From NCBI RefSeq assembly GCF_900233005.1, contig NZ_LT960612.1, positions 558,001-622,000 on the forward strand: a stretch of DNA of 64,000 nucleotides. The letters run 5' to 3'. Shown in pieces: positions 1 through 9,082 of this stretch. A model generated the notes under the pieces. The model worked only from the letters and a program-made list of their open reading frames with translations, made no database searches and was not told the DNA's origin. Positions within the stretch are counted from its first letter, which is position 1; each line of letters begins with the position of its first letter. The DNA comes from Vibrio tapetis subsp. tapetis (GTDB taxonomy: Bacteria > Pseudomonadota > Gammaproteobacteria > Enterobacterales > Vibrionaceae). Both the position numbers and the translations under genes were made by a program.

Positions 1-946
1 CCATATAGGTGTTGATGGTAAACGCCGTCGCTTCCATCGCTTTACACATGTCTGAGACTTTTTCTACGTAATGCTTCACCTCATACAAGCTCATTGCCGC
101 GTCTTCACGACTTTTCACCAAAGCGCGCACATTCGCCGGATTATTAGGATCTTGTGCGTGTTTTGCGCTGCATAAGTTCAACTGCTGCTTGCGTGAATTT
201 AAGATCTCTACTGACTGCTTTAATTTATAAAGGTTACGCTGGATCTTCGGCCCCAAATCCGCAATGTCTTTCGACTGCCATTTGGCTTTTTCTCGGTTAT
301 ATTCTTGCTTACCCAACTTGGCTTCAAGCATCTGGCGATTGCCATCTGAGGTATATTCGTTTTTCTTACGATCTCGCCTTGCACCAGCAAATTTCCCGAC
401 CACATATTCGCCACCTTTAATGGCAAACTTAGCGACTTCACCTAATGGCACAATGCTCAATGGGACTTTTGCGACCTTGATAGGGTTCTTTTTCAAGCCA
501 CGCGCTTTGTCTTGCAATTTGCGCTGCATCTTATAGAAACGTTCACCCTGATGCTTTTTGTAAATGCCTTCTGCACCACTTAGCCAATCTTGGCCTTTTT
601 TCCCTTGAAGTGCGCCGCGTCGGTCTTTAGATAACACCGTTGGCGTGGTAAACGCAGAAACGGAGTTGGCAGTTTTTTGGCTGACATAGGCATGGAATTT
701 TTGCTTTACGGTTTCGACAACCTTGGTCTTTTCAATTTTGCCGAATCCGCCTTCTACTAATTCAACCGGAATATCAATGGCCTTTCCTAGCGGCGTGCTA
801 TCAAGTAGGCCTGTGCCCAAATCAAACGCACCCTCTCCAATTGCCAAACCATTCAAACTAGTTTTTGAATCGCCGTCATTTGCATTGCCGATTTCGTCGT
901 ATAAAGTTTTACCAAAAGAGGTGGCGTTACTAATGTTGTCGAGCAT
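1..946 (-). CDS. Unknown T6SS-cluster protein, C-terminus beyond window edge
   Basis: An open frame reads leftwards from an ATG at 946-944 to the window edge without a stop, giving at least 315 residues. A good ribosome binding site (AGGAG, 954-958) sits 7 bases before the ATG. It is the gene after tssM on the same strand, 110 bases downstream, so it probably belongs to the T6SS operon. The protein starts MLDNISNATSFGKTLYDEIG and has no signal peptide. A glycine/alanine-containing stretch (about residues 185-205: SIVPLGEVAKFAIKGGEYVV) is followed by a lysine- and glutamine-rich, helical, highly charged C-terminal half. I do not recognise the family. An effector, an adaptor or an accessory cytoplasmic protein are all possible; the missing C-terminus prevents a better call. 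Confidence 0.8.
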   Translation of the reverse strand, partial: MLDNISNATSFGKTLYDEIGNANDGDSKTSLNGLAIGEGAFDLGTGLLDSTPLGKAIDIPVELVEGGFGKIEKTKVVETVKQKFHAYVSQKTANSVSAFTTPTVLSKDRRGALQGKKGQDWLSGAEGIYKKHQGERFYKMQRKLQDKARGLKKNPIKVAKVPLSIVPLGEVAKFAIKGGEYVVGKFAGARRDRKKNEYTSDGNRQMLEAKLGKQEYNREKAKWQSKDIADLGPKIQRNLYKLKQSVEILNSRKQQLNLCSAKHAQDPNNPANVRALVKSREDAAMSLYEVKHYVEKVSDMCKAMEATAFTINTYM

Positions 947-1056
947 GTTGCTTCTCCTAAATGAAGTATCGAGCGGTGTCGGCCATGATGTAGCTCCTCA
1001 TGACCTTCACACTCTCATTCGCTGGCAGAAAAAATAGCCAGTGTTAAATCATAAAC

Positions 1057-4000
1057 TTACAAATGTTTGGGCAGCGCAAAACTGGTAAACAATGATTTAT
1101 CCAGTGTTTGGTTTGAATCCCGTAGGGTGTAATCAATTACGATGCGATTGTCGTTAAGCTTATAATTGAGCTTCCTGACTAAACGAGTCGCTGTTTTGGT
1201 TGAATCGCCATCAAATAGCGCTCTGAACAGAGCCCATTGCCCTGTATAAGATCGGGTCGCTACGCGATTTTCACCTTGATAGAAGTTAGTCGTCAGGTAT
1301 CCCTCAACCCCCGTAGTAGGCCAACTCACTTCCGTCCAAACTCGTGGGCCGTGACGGTAGTCGAACACACTCTCTGCTTCGCGAATTTGAAACTGAGTGA
1401 CTGAGGTGTTCATCGAGCTCGCTCGAAGTGCAAATTTGAGTGCCAACTCCTGACCTGTTGGCCCAAAGAAAGTCTGACTTAACTTACGAGCTTGGCGAAG
1501 CTGGTTTCTTGCTTGACCACTTAACGGCAAGGTTAACCCGTCGACTTCGTTGAGTTTTAACGTCCCGTTGTCCCAATAAACAAAAGGTTTCAACATCTCG
1601 TCAATGAACTGCTCTACCCGGCCTTGCGGTTTAAAGAAGGACGCGAAATCAGTTAAGTCCACTTCTCCACGGCCATGCTTAGCAAATGGGAAGCGTCCTT
1701 CAATCGCTGCGACATAAAACTGATACACTCGCTCATCCCATTGCTGATTGAGGTAACCAACGCTGCCAGAGACGACTTGACGCCAAGCCTGCTGCGCCAA
1801 GTTCTTGGTCCATTTCGCCACTTGATTTGGCGCTTTACTGCCCTGTCTTTGAAATAACACAATGGCATCTTGGCTACCCGCAGCATGTGCTAACGCATAC
1901 GCGTGCATGGCTTTACCAGGATCAGCACTGGAAAGGGCGTCATCAAAGTAACCATTAAGAGAATCAAATTGTTGAATGAGCCCATCCAATGGCACGGAAT
2001 CTCCCGCCTTTCCTGTGCCATTGATGTAATTGGCGTAACCAATAAAGGCCTCATTTACGACAAAAGAAGGCTGTAAACGAATCAATTTCCCGCCTACAGC
2101 GCGGTTAATTTTGTCAGCTTTAGACAAGCCTTTAGCCACTTTTTTCAGCCCTAACTGACTTGCTACTCGTTTGTTGCCTCGTGTATCTGGCTGCTCTTCA
2201 ACTGCAAGAGTGGTATTGACCACCACAGCGCCAAGCACATCCAACACTGGGCTGGTGACTGGCTCACGGGCCGCTTTTAGCGCGTACGCAAACTCAACAG
2301 GTGAATTGAATTGTTTGATGTGAATGTTGTTCACCAAGTCTTTCCAGTAATAGATGTAGTCTGCAAAGTACAAACGCTGGATCTGCTTACTGAGGTCGGT
2401 TAACTCCGTTATGGAAGCGCCAGACATATCACCTTGAATCGATTTAAACTCACTCAACTGGCGGCGAAGCAATTCAGATTTGGCACTCAGATCCAACTGG
2501 CTATAACCTTGCTTGGTAAATATTTCCGGGATCAAATAGCCATGAAATCCTTCTGAAAACTCAAAGCTGGTGTCGAATTTATCTCCAAGCTGGCGGCGAA
2601 TATCAACTTGGCTTCGATATTGCGGCAGCCCTTTAATACGAGCATAAATAAGGCGCTCTGGCGACAAGCCTTCTAAGTTGTTTGCTGCGACCGAAATCAA
2701 GGCCGCGTTCGGCTCTAGACGGCTCGCATAATCGCTGTTAAATAAGTCTTCAATGAGCAACGCCAAAACGTTGATGTCATCTGAGGAGACATCGCCCTGA
2801 TCTTTGAGGTTATCCAACAAGTAACGTTGCATTTCATCAATGTTTAGTTGCTGTTTATCAAACAGCATTTGGTAATAACGCAAAATCTCGAAGACTTTAC
2901 TTGGGTTACCTAAATTGACGTAAACGTAGAGCTCCGAGCTGATCAGCTCTTCAAGCTTGGGCAGTAAAATGACATTTAACTGCTCTTGGTAAGTAGAATA
3001 AATGCGCTCTGCTGTATCACTTTGCTTGGTACTCACCAATTGATACCAGGCTTTAGGTTCAATCCCGGCCGCCGCAACACTACGCAGTTCATTGAGCACC
3101 GCAACCATGTCAGACAACGAATAGTTATTTTCCAAACGGTGAATATCAACGCCGTAAAGTCGCAGTTGCGTCATGGCATCCGCTCGCCACTGCTCATCTT
3201 GATTCCAGTTGTCTTTTAGCAGTAAACCAACGGAAGCAAGTGATGCGATCACCAATAGAATCATCATACTACGCGCCGCCAAATAACCCATATGGCGTAT
3301 CTGATTTACGCCTGTGATGCCACTTTCAGGCAGGATCACATGGCTAAACAAGCGGGTAGAAAAGTAGCTACGGCGGCTCGGAAACTGCTCACGAGTACTT
3401 TGGCTGTTAAATTCTGCGCGGTCAGCAACCACTTGAGTCAGCAAGTCATGTTCATTGCCTTTCTGACCACAAGACAGAAGGTAAGCACCCCTTAGCCATA
3501 CCGCTTCACGAACTCGGTTTTCTCGGCCAATATCCGTCAGCAGTTCGTTCACTCTTTCAAAGAAAATACGCAGTTGATAGGGCAATGCGATCACAGAGCC
3601 CGACTTTTCTTTGCTGATGTTCCGCAGCAGTTCAAATTGCTGCTCTGCCATGGATTTCACCAAGGCTTTGCTTTGTGCTTCAAATTTGTGTTTGTCAAAA
3701 CGACGCTGTGCATCACATGGGAAAGTGAGGCCAAATGGGTTTTCAACATCGCAACCCGAATAGCTTTCAAAAAACTCGACAAAATCAGCAATGGTATCGG
3801 CTTTCGAAAACACACTGTAAACAGGCAAAGTTAACTGCAAAGTGCTGCCCATAGATAGCACCGCTTCTTGATAGATACTGCTGAGCTTCTGGCGAGCTTT
3901 ACGATCCCCTTGCAGCAATCGGTCGCAGCCGATCACCGAGACAACACCATTCAACCCTTGGCGAGGGCGGTACTTAAGCAATTGGTGTGCGAGCACATCC

Positions 4001-4512
4001 CATAGTCGTTCATCCACCCCTTCACTATCAAAAAGACGATGCCCGACTTCCACGATCACCACATGATCGTTGCTCCAAAATTTCAGGTATTGCTCGGTAT
4101 CGCTGTCTCCCAAATGCTTGTCCAAAACGGGCTCTAACCCGTTTTGTTGTAAAAAGTAGCTCTTGGCGTCTTTCTCTCCGCCGATCACCAAATACCACGG
4201 CAAGCTATACAGGCTGTCTAACTTACTGCGCCCACGGCCACGAATTTTCTTACTAGCCAGCTTAAATAGCTGCTGAATGACCTTGGTGTCTTGTTTGAGC
4301 AATAACTGTTGATCGTGTTGCTCTTTTGGTTGATGGCTTTTTTTACGTTGCTTGAACCACCACACCACGACCACCAGCAATACCAATGCAGCCAGTGCGG
4401 TAACACTGTATTTAACAAGGTTCATTTCTGGTTCTGGGTAATACCACCAGCAAAACGCAGCAGCTATTATCATTAGAGCTGCGAATAGCATCGCGACTGT
4501 TTTCTTCATCAT
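1057..4512 (-). CDS. tssM: Type VI secretion inner-membrane protein TssM (IcmF/VasK family)
   Basis: TssM spans the inner membrane and, with TssL and TssJ, forms the membrane complex that anchors the T6SS to the envelope. Two N-terminal membrane segments are visible (about residues 5-22 and 32-52), then a cytoplasmic domain, a third membrane segment near residue 405 and a large periplasmic region ending in a beta-rich C-terminal domain. The length of about 1150 residues is normal. The start is placed at 4512, one base after the tssL stop; an upstream in-frame start at 4551 would overlap tssL. The nucleotide-binding loop looks degenerate: residues 111-118 read GGEKDAKS rather than GxxGxGKS/T, so ATP or GTP binding may be lost. 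Confidence 0.95.
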   Translation of the reverse strand: MMKKTVAMLFAALMIIAAAFCWWYYPEPEMNLVKYSVTALAALVLLVVVVWWFKQRKKSHQPKEQHDQQLLLKQDTKVIQQLFKLASKKIRGRGRSKLDSLYSLPWYLVIGGEKDAKSYFLQQNGLEPVLDKHLGDSDTEQYLKFWSNDHVVIVEVGHRLFDSEGVDERLWDVLAHQLLKYRPRQGLNGVVSVIGCDRLLQGDRKARQKLSSIYQEAVLSMGSTLQLTLPVYSVFSKADTIADFVEFFESYSGCDVENPFGLTFPCDAQRRFDKHKFEAQSKALVKSMAEQQFELLRNISKEKSGSVIALPYQLRIFFERVNELLTDIGRENRVREAVWLRGAYLLSCGQKGNEHDLLTQVVADRAEFNSQSTREQFPSRRSYFSTRLFSHVILPESGITGVNQIRHMGYLAARSMMILLVIASLASVGLLLKDNWNQDEQWRADAMTQLRLYGVDIHRLENNYSLSDMVAVLNELRSVAAAGIEPKAWYQLVSTKQSDTAERIYSTYQEQLNVILLPKLEELISSELYVYVNLGNPSKVFEILRYYQMLFDKQQLNIDEMQRYLLDNLKDQGDVSSDDINVLALLIEDLFNSDYASRLEPNAALISVAANNLEGLSPERLIYARIKGLPQYRSQVDIRRQLGDKFDTSFEFSEGFHGYLIPEIFTKQGYSQLDLSAKSELLRRQLSEFKSIQGDMSGASITELTDLSKQIQRLYFADYIYYWKDLVNNIHIKQFNSPVEFAYALKAAREPVTSPVLDVLGAVVVNTTLAVEEQPDTRGNKRVASQLGLKKVAKGLSKADKINRAVGGKLIRLQPSFVVNEAFIGYANYINGTGKAGDSVPLDGLIQQFDSLNGYFDDALSSADPGKAMHAYALAHAAGSQDAIVLFQRQGSKAPNQVAKWTKNLAQQAWRQVVSGSVGYLNQQWDERVYQFYVAAIEGRFPFAKHGRGEVDLTDFASFFKPQGRVEQFIDEMLKPFVYWDNGTLKLNEVDGLTLPLSGQARNQLRQARKLSQTFFGPTGQELALKFALRASSMNTSVTQFQIREAESVFDYRHGPRVWTEVSWPTTGVEGYLTTNFYQGENRVATRSYTGQWALFRALFDGDSTKTATRLVRKLNYKLNDNRIVIDYTLRDSNQTLDKSLFTSFALPKHL

Positions 4513-4513
4513 G

Positions 4514-5656
4514 TTATTTCTGTGCTCTTCTAATCGTCGCATTGAGACCAAAACGAACGTTCAATTCATTTTTCAGTTTTCGGATCAGGGTGAGGTTGTC
4601 TCCGGCACGTAAGTAGAGCTCAATGCCGTGCTCTGTCTCACGCGTGAATGACTCGTAACCCGCTTTTTGCAGCTCCGAGACAAGACGTACAGCGTCGGAC
4701 GAACGAGTTAAAACGGCTAACACGACCTCCCATTGCTGCGCCACCGGCACAACTTGAGTGCTTTGTGAGGTTTCCGCCTCAGCAGTGGCTAATCCTATGT
4801 CCGATTCCGTACTGACATACACCAATTCGTTGTTGGCTTTTTTCAAATTAACGCCAGACATATCGATGCTGCTAAACTGCTGTAAAATCGGTTGGCTGCG
4901 GTTGAAATACCAATACTCAGACGCTGCATAAGCACTGCCAAGGCACAATGTGGCTAACGTCAACGTTTTGGGTAAACTCAACATCCGCCAAGGCCGCTTG
5001 CCTTCAATCAGTTCAGGTGTTTTCGGCACTGGTAAAACACTTTCACCACGATAATGACGAATGACGGTGTAAACCCGAGATTGGATCTCATGTAACTCAC
5101 TCTCATCTTCGTGACGGTAACGCCCTTTAAAACCCAGCATCAACAACACGTATTGCAGCTCTAAGAAATCCACCAATTTGGCGGGTTGCTGGCTGGCTTT
5201 GTCTAATAAAGAGAAAAACGCTTCGCCACCATTTCGTTGTGAAAATACCGAACTTAATAGCGAGTGATTTTCCCAGCGTGCGCGTTCGCCCCAACTGGTG
5301 TAGAGAATCGCCTCATCAAAGGCGGCACAAAGCACAAAACAGCTTTTATCAATGATGCTTGGATGGTAGTCCAAATAAAGGCCACGCTGACGGAACGCAG
5401 AAATCGCATCCAATAAACGTTGGCGGAATCGCTCAATATCCCTTGGTTCTCCTTGACGCGGCAAAGTCACTAAAATACCGAACAGCTCCGTTGCGCCATT
5501 GAGCAACGGGCAACTGTACACCGCCAAGTTATCAATAAGGCGCTCGGTTCCTGAAAGGTCGACCCCACTGTTTTTCAACCCTTGAGGTTTGGCTTTAGGC
5601 TGTTCCTGCCGGCGGTGAATTTCCACCGTCGGCTCTTCATTAAATAGTCCAGTCAC
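4514..5656 (-). CDS. tssL: Type VI secretion protein TssL (DotU family) with C-terminal SPOR-like domain
   Basis: TssL is the DotU-type inner-membrane partner of TssM. The conserved cytoplasmic DotU domain covers about residues 35-205 (for example CAAFDEAILYTSWG and LMLGFKGRYR). One membrane segment lies near residues 228-245, and the rest faces the periplasm. After a spacer rich in S, T, Q and V, the last 75 or so residues (starting WEVVLAVLTRSSDAVRLVSE) show a beta-alpha-beta-beta-alpha-beta pattern like a SPOR peptidoglycan-binding domain. Many TssL proteins end soon after the membrane segment, and others carry an OmpA-like domain. It lies 7 bases after tssK. Confidence 0.93.
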   Translation of the reverse strand: MTGLFNEEPTVEIHRRQEQPKAKPQGLKNSGVDLSGTERLIDNLAVYSCPLLNGATELFGILVTLPRQGEPRDIERFRQRLLDAISAFRQRGLYLDYHPSIIDKSCFVLCAAFDEAILYTSWGERARWENHSLLSSVFSQRNGGEAFFSLLDKASQQPAKLVDFLELQYVLLMLGFKGRYRHEDESELHEIQSRVYTVIRHYRGESVLPVPKTPELIEGKRPWRMLSLPKTLTLATLCLGSAYAASEYWYFNRSQPILQQFSSIDMSGVNLKKANNELVYVSTESDIGLATAEAETSQSTQVVPVAQQWEVVLAVLTRSSDAVRLVSELQKAGYESFTRETEHGIELYLRAGDNLTLIRKLKNELNVRFGLNATIRRAQK

Positions 5657-5663
5657 TGTTCAC

Positions 5664-6980
5664 CTACCTGATCACGTGGAATTCAACGTGGACGTCTTCG
5701 ATTCGCTCATCAATGTGCAAAGCGATCGGTTCGTCTTTTTTCACCAAGCGTTGCCATAAGTCCGATTTGGTATCCACCTCAAAATAAGCAGCATCATGTT
5801 TCGATTTAAGCTCGGAAGGAGCGTAAGGAAGATTGCGCAGCGCAACACCTGATAATGCGTTACGCACCAAAGCAGCAATGTCACTGTTGCCCGCCAGTTT
5901 CGTCGCTTTAGGAAATTCTTCGCTCAATCGTGATGCCCCTATTGGCGATGTGGCCACCAAAATGAAACGCCCTTGGTTATAAACGCTACGATCTTGCACC
6001 AGCGTTCTTAACAATCTGCGGCTCACAAACAACTGGGTATCCCACACAAGGCTTGTCACGTTATCAATTTGAACTTCACGAAGTAGAACCAACAACTCTG
6101 AAAATACGGCAGAAAACACGCCATACAGATCGTGTTGGTTCCACGTTGCAAACGACTTAGGCATCTTCCCTTCCAGCCCCTGCATTTGCCCCGCCATTGA
6201 TAAACATTCCAAGTAGAGCTGCTTAGTCAGGAACGTTGAATCTTCATTCCATTGCTGCAATTTTGGCATCCAAGCACCCAAGGCTTGTAGCCACAAGTAA
6301 TCACGCATTAACGCTTGGTAGCTCTTACTTCCATCTTCGGCTTGTAAACGGGTCGAGATAGCACGCGCGCGGTATTGCACTTGCGCGTACACATCCGCAA
6401 CGCAATCTTTCAGATAATTAGAAACACCAAAATGCAGGCTCTGTGGAACAAAGGCTTGATTTAAAATAACCGCCCCTTCTGATTTGTGCTCACTCACATC
6501 CGCGATGGCAATCAGGGTGTAATCTTGCAGCTCTTCGCCTTCTAACTTGAGTTCAATATTCAACTCGGCCAATTCAAGCGGTACAGGATCACTGTGCTCA
6601 CGGCTGGTATCAAAAACAGAGTGTTCAATCGAGGCATGTCTCAGCCGTTGATCCTCTCCGACATCAACCGCTCCAGGTCTGGTGACAGGAAGCGCCAAAT
6701 AGACTTTTTTACTATGGGTGTTTTTATCGATCTCTAGTATCAGGCTCTGATTGATCTCAAACGGCGTACCATCAGGAAAAATGCCTTTTGCTCGACGCAC
6801 GGCCACTTTGCCAATGTTCAGCATCGAGCGATCTAAATCCAATAGAGTTAAGCCAAAGCACTGTGGCACCATTTGACCAGCAAATTCACGAGTGAATGAT
6901 TCAACGTAACGCTCTTGCTGCTGAAAATGCTGTGGCGAAAGAAACATACCTTCGCTCCAAACCACTTTTTTATTGTCCAT
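5664..6980 (-). CDS. tssK: Type VI secretion baseplate protein TssK
   Basis: TssK trimers connect the T6SS baseplate to the membrane complex. The N-terminal shell-domain signature (VVWSEGMFLSPQHFQQQERY, residues 5-24) is typical of the family (ImpJ/VasE), as are the length of 438 residues and the C-terminal beta-rich end. It starts 2 bases after the tssJ stop and is followed closely by tssL, the usual tssJ-K-L order. No anomalies were seen. Confidence 0.97.
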   Translation of the reverse strand: MDNKKVVWSEGMFLSPQHFQQQERYVESFTREFAGQMVPQCFGLTLLDLDRSMLNIGKVAVRRAKGIFPDGTPFEINQSLILEIDKNTHSKKVYLALPVTRPGAVDVGEDQRLRHASIEHSVFDTSREHSDPVPLELAELNIELKLEGEELQDYTLIAIADVSEHKSEGAVILNQAFVPQSLHFGVSNYLKDCVADVYAQVQYRARAISTRLQAEDGSKSYQALMRDYLWLQALGAWMPKLQQWNEDSTFLTKQLYLECLSMAGQMQGLEGKMPKSFATWNQHDLYGVFSAVFSELLVLLREVQIDNVTSLVWDTQLFVSRRLLRTLVQDRSVYNQGRFILVATSPIGASRLSEEFPKATKLAGNSDIAALVRNALSGVALRNLPYAPSELKSKHDAAYFEVDTKSDLWQRLVKKDEPIALHIDERIEDVHVEFHVIR

Positions 6981-6982
6981 GA

Positions 6983-7444
6983 CTAATCCTCTTCGCCTGT
7001 GACCGATAAATTAACGCCATCTAATTGGATATTGATGACCGATGAACCCAACACCACAGGCTGGTAAATAACTTTATTTTTTGCTTCACGGTAATCGGCG
7101 AACCCTGCGATCACGCCTATGTACTTAGTCTCAGAGGCCATAGGAACGACTTCTTTTCGGTTCTCACTTGGCAAGACACTGGCCAATTGACGCGCAATCA
7201 ACAATTCGGCTTTCAACACACCTTGGGCATCGCTGTATAACTGAATGAAGTCGGCTTGATTGAACGCCTGACTGTCACTAAGCTGGTAAATTCGGACTTC
7301 AACCGGAGACGGTTTGCCTTCCACATTTGGATTTATGTTGGCTGCAGCTTGAATATTGATCACCAATTGAGGTGCTAAGTCGTTGCCCCAAAAACTGCAC
7401 CCTGAAAGCAACGTGGCCAACAAAAGTAAACCGATCTTTCTCAT
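6983..7444 (-). CDS. tssJ: Type VI secretion outer-membrane lipoprotein TssJ
   Basis: A 153-residue lipoprotein. The signal peptide MRKIGLLLLATLLSGC has a lipobox LSGC, with Cys16 the predicted lipidation site. The mature part carries the transthyretin-like beta-sandwich features of TssJ/VasD (a VEVRIYQLSDSQAF strand-loop, and IGVIAGFADYREA). TssJ binds the periplasmic end of TssM and tethers the complex to the outer membrane. It overlaps the FHA gene by four bases (ATGA), indicating translational coupling. Confidence 0.95.
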   Translation of the reverse strand: MRKIGLLLLATLLSGCSFWGNDLAPQLVINIQAAANINPNVEGKPSPVEVRIYQLSDSQAFNQADFIQLYSDAQGVLKAELLIARQLASVLPSENRKEVVPMASETKYIGVIAGFADYREAKNKVIYQPVVLGSSVINIQLDGVNLSVTGEED

Positions 7445-8373
7445 GAGTTTTGCCCTCCATCTAAGTTACGCTGTAAGCGCATCGCATCATGAAAATAGGC
7501 ATGAAACTTTATTTGCCAGTCACGATTTTCTACTTGGCGAGTGAAGTAGCGTTTGTACATGTCCCAGTACTTGGGTTTACCGCCCCAAAACGTCGGCGCA
7601 GAAAGGTCATCAAACATGGTTTCAACAGCTTGCGGAGCGATGTCGGACAACAGGCGGTTTAGAGCCATTTCTAGCGCTTTGTCCGTTTGCTGCTGCAAGC
7701 GCTCTTCCGCATGCTGATAAGCGGCTAACTCGTGGCGAGATGAGGTAGTGTTATGAACGAGCGCTTCCATTGGAGTAGGCAAATTTGCGTGCAAATCTGT
7801 GTCTGCTAAAGGATCATCATCGATCGCAGAAAAGCTTAAGTTGAACTCGTTAGTTTCAACTCGACGTGGCGCAACATCACCTAGAAACGGGTCATCATCT
7901 ACAACGTCAAAAGCCGATGCCGTAAAATCCGGTTCAAGCTCGGTTTCAGTAAAAGGCGTCGCTAATGGCTCGTTATCGCTGCTAAACGGATCGTCGCCAA
8001 ATAGGCCTTGACGCAGGTTGGGCTCTTCACTTTTAACGCGTGCCTGTTCGGGAATAAAACACGAGACCAACAAACGGTAGCGGCCAACATCCAAGACGTC
8101 GCCATCACTTAATGTCGATTGGTTGCCTTTGCCTAACGGCGTATCTGAACCGTTGATATACAAACCATTCGTACTGTTATCCAGCACTTGATAACCACGG
8201 GAAGTTTTCTTGATCAACGCGTGAGAACTTGACACTTCTCTGCGAGCGTCACTCAACTGCATCGTCGCCCCAAAAGCGCGACCAATTTCGCCTCCTTCAT
8301 CTGGAAACGATTTATTCCATTCTGAAATGCTTTCGCCATCAGGAGAGCTAATAATTCTGATTGATAGAGGCAT
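7441..8373 (-). CDS. tagH: FHA-domain protein of the T6SS (TagH/Fha-like)
   Basis: A 310-residue cytoplasmic protein. The FHA domain covers about residues 20-110, with the phosphothreonine-recognition features GRAFGATMQLSD, VSSSHALI and DNSTNGLYING. A variable acidic middle (about 120-200) is followed by a C-terminal helical domain (about 225-300) typical of T6SS-associated FHA proteins (type VI FHA C-terminal domain). Such proteins take part in threonine-phosphorylation control of assembly with a PpkA-type kinase; no kinase or phosphatase gene is seen here, though one may lie beyond the left edge. It lies directly downstream of a periplasmic binding protein gene (1 base apart). Confidence 0.92.
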   Translation of the reverse strand: MPLSIRIISSPDGESISEWNKSFPDEGGEIGRAFGATMQLSDARREVSSSHALIKKTSRGYQVLDNSTNGLYINGSDTPLGKGNQSTLSDGDVLDVGRYRLLVSCFIPEQARVKSEEPNLRQGLFGDDPFSSDNEPLATPFTETELEPDFTASAFDVVDDDPFLGDVAPRRVETNEFNLSFSAIDDDPLADTDLHANLPTPMEALVHNTTSSRHELAAYQHAEERLQQQTDKALEMALNRLLSDIAPQAVETMFDDLSAPTFWGGKPKYWDMYKRYFTRQVENRDWQIKFHAYFHDAMRLQRNLDGGQNS

Positions 8374-8374
8374 A

Positions 8375-9082
8375 TTATTTACCCTTACATTGTGCGTTAG
8401 CGCGGTTAAATTCAGTTAAAAATTGCGGGTACTTTTCGGTAAATGACTTCGAAAAATAGACGCCTAAAGGCTGAGATTTCATCCGTGTTTTGGAGATAGC
8501 TCGGTAGCTTATGCCCATTTGTTTGATCGTCTCTTCAATCACGGCATCGTTGCCTAAGATGGCTCCAACCCCTCCGTTCAACATCAGTTTCAGCATGGCT
8601 TTAGCGCTGCGCGGCTTCATCGACACTCGATAGCCATTCTTTTGCAGCCAAAACCACTTGTTTGAACCAAATAACGCGGCGACTTCCACTTGATTTTTGA
8701 ACATCGCGCTGTTGACATCAGTGGCATCAGAAAGCGAAAACCAGCTCCAATTTTGCTCTGCCACGGCATCAGACGTGATCGCGTATTCGTCACGCTTGTT
8801 GTTGTTGTGAGAGGCTAAGAAAAATCCATGCTGGCTGCCGACTTCCGTCAACAGCTGGGCACGATCCCACTTAGTCATAGTGAATTGATATGGCTGGCGC
8901 ATCACCCGCATCACGCATTTGATTTTTTCAATGCCAACCCCTTTCATCTGTCCATTCTCTTGATACTGATAGGGAAACCATTCTTGGGTCGCTAACAACA
9001 AACGCTCTGGACGATTGAATGCGTGAGCAACGTTCAAGCTGCTCATCACCAGTAATAGACACATCACTATTGACGGCTTCAT
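8375..9082 (-). CDS. Periplasmic solute-binding protein, family 3 (SBP_bac_3-like), T6SS-embedded
   Basis: A 235-residue protein with a signal peptide cleaved probably after AHA (residues 1-21). The mature sequence begins with the family 3 binding-protein pattern (LLLATQEWFPYQYQENGQMKGVGIEKIKCVM) and keeps a bilobed layout. This type binds amino acids or similar small molecules, or acts as the ligand sensor of a signalling protein. It overlaps the upstream binding-protein gene by four bases and runs straight into the FHA gene, so it is cotranscribed with T6SS structural genes. No ABC permease or ATPase is nearby, so uptake by a classical ABC transporter is unlikely; sensing is an alternative. 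Confidence 0.8.
   Translation of the reverse strand: MKPSIVMCLLLVMSSLNVAHAFNRPERLLLATQEWFPYQYQENGQMKGVGIEKIKCVMRVMRQPYQFTMTKWDRAQLLTEVGSQHGFFLASHNNNKRDEYAITSDAVAEQNWSWFSLSDATDVNSAMFKNQVEVAALFGSNKWFWLQKNGYRVSMKPRSAKAMLKLMLNGGVGAILGNDAVIEETIKQMGISYRAISKTRMKSQPLGVYFSKSFTEKYPQFLTEFNRANAQCKGK

Noticed and set aside
154..536. Plus-strand frames near the left edge
   Set aside because: They lie antisense to the strongly supported minus-strand gene at 1-946 and have no ribosome site or recognisable domains.
4513..4551. Longer tssM start at 4551
   Set aside because: It would overlap tssL by 38 bases; ATG at 4512 directly after the tssL stop gives the usual N-terminus.
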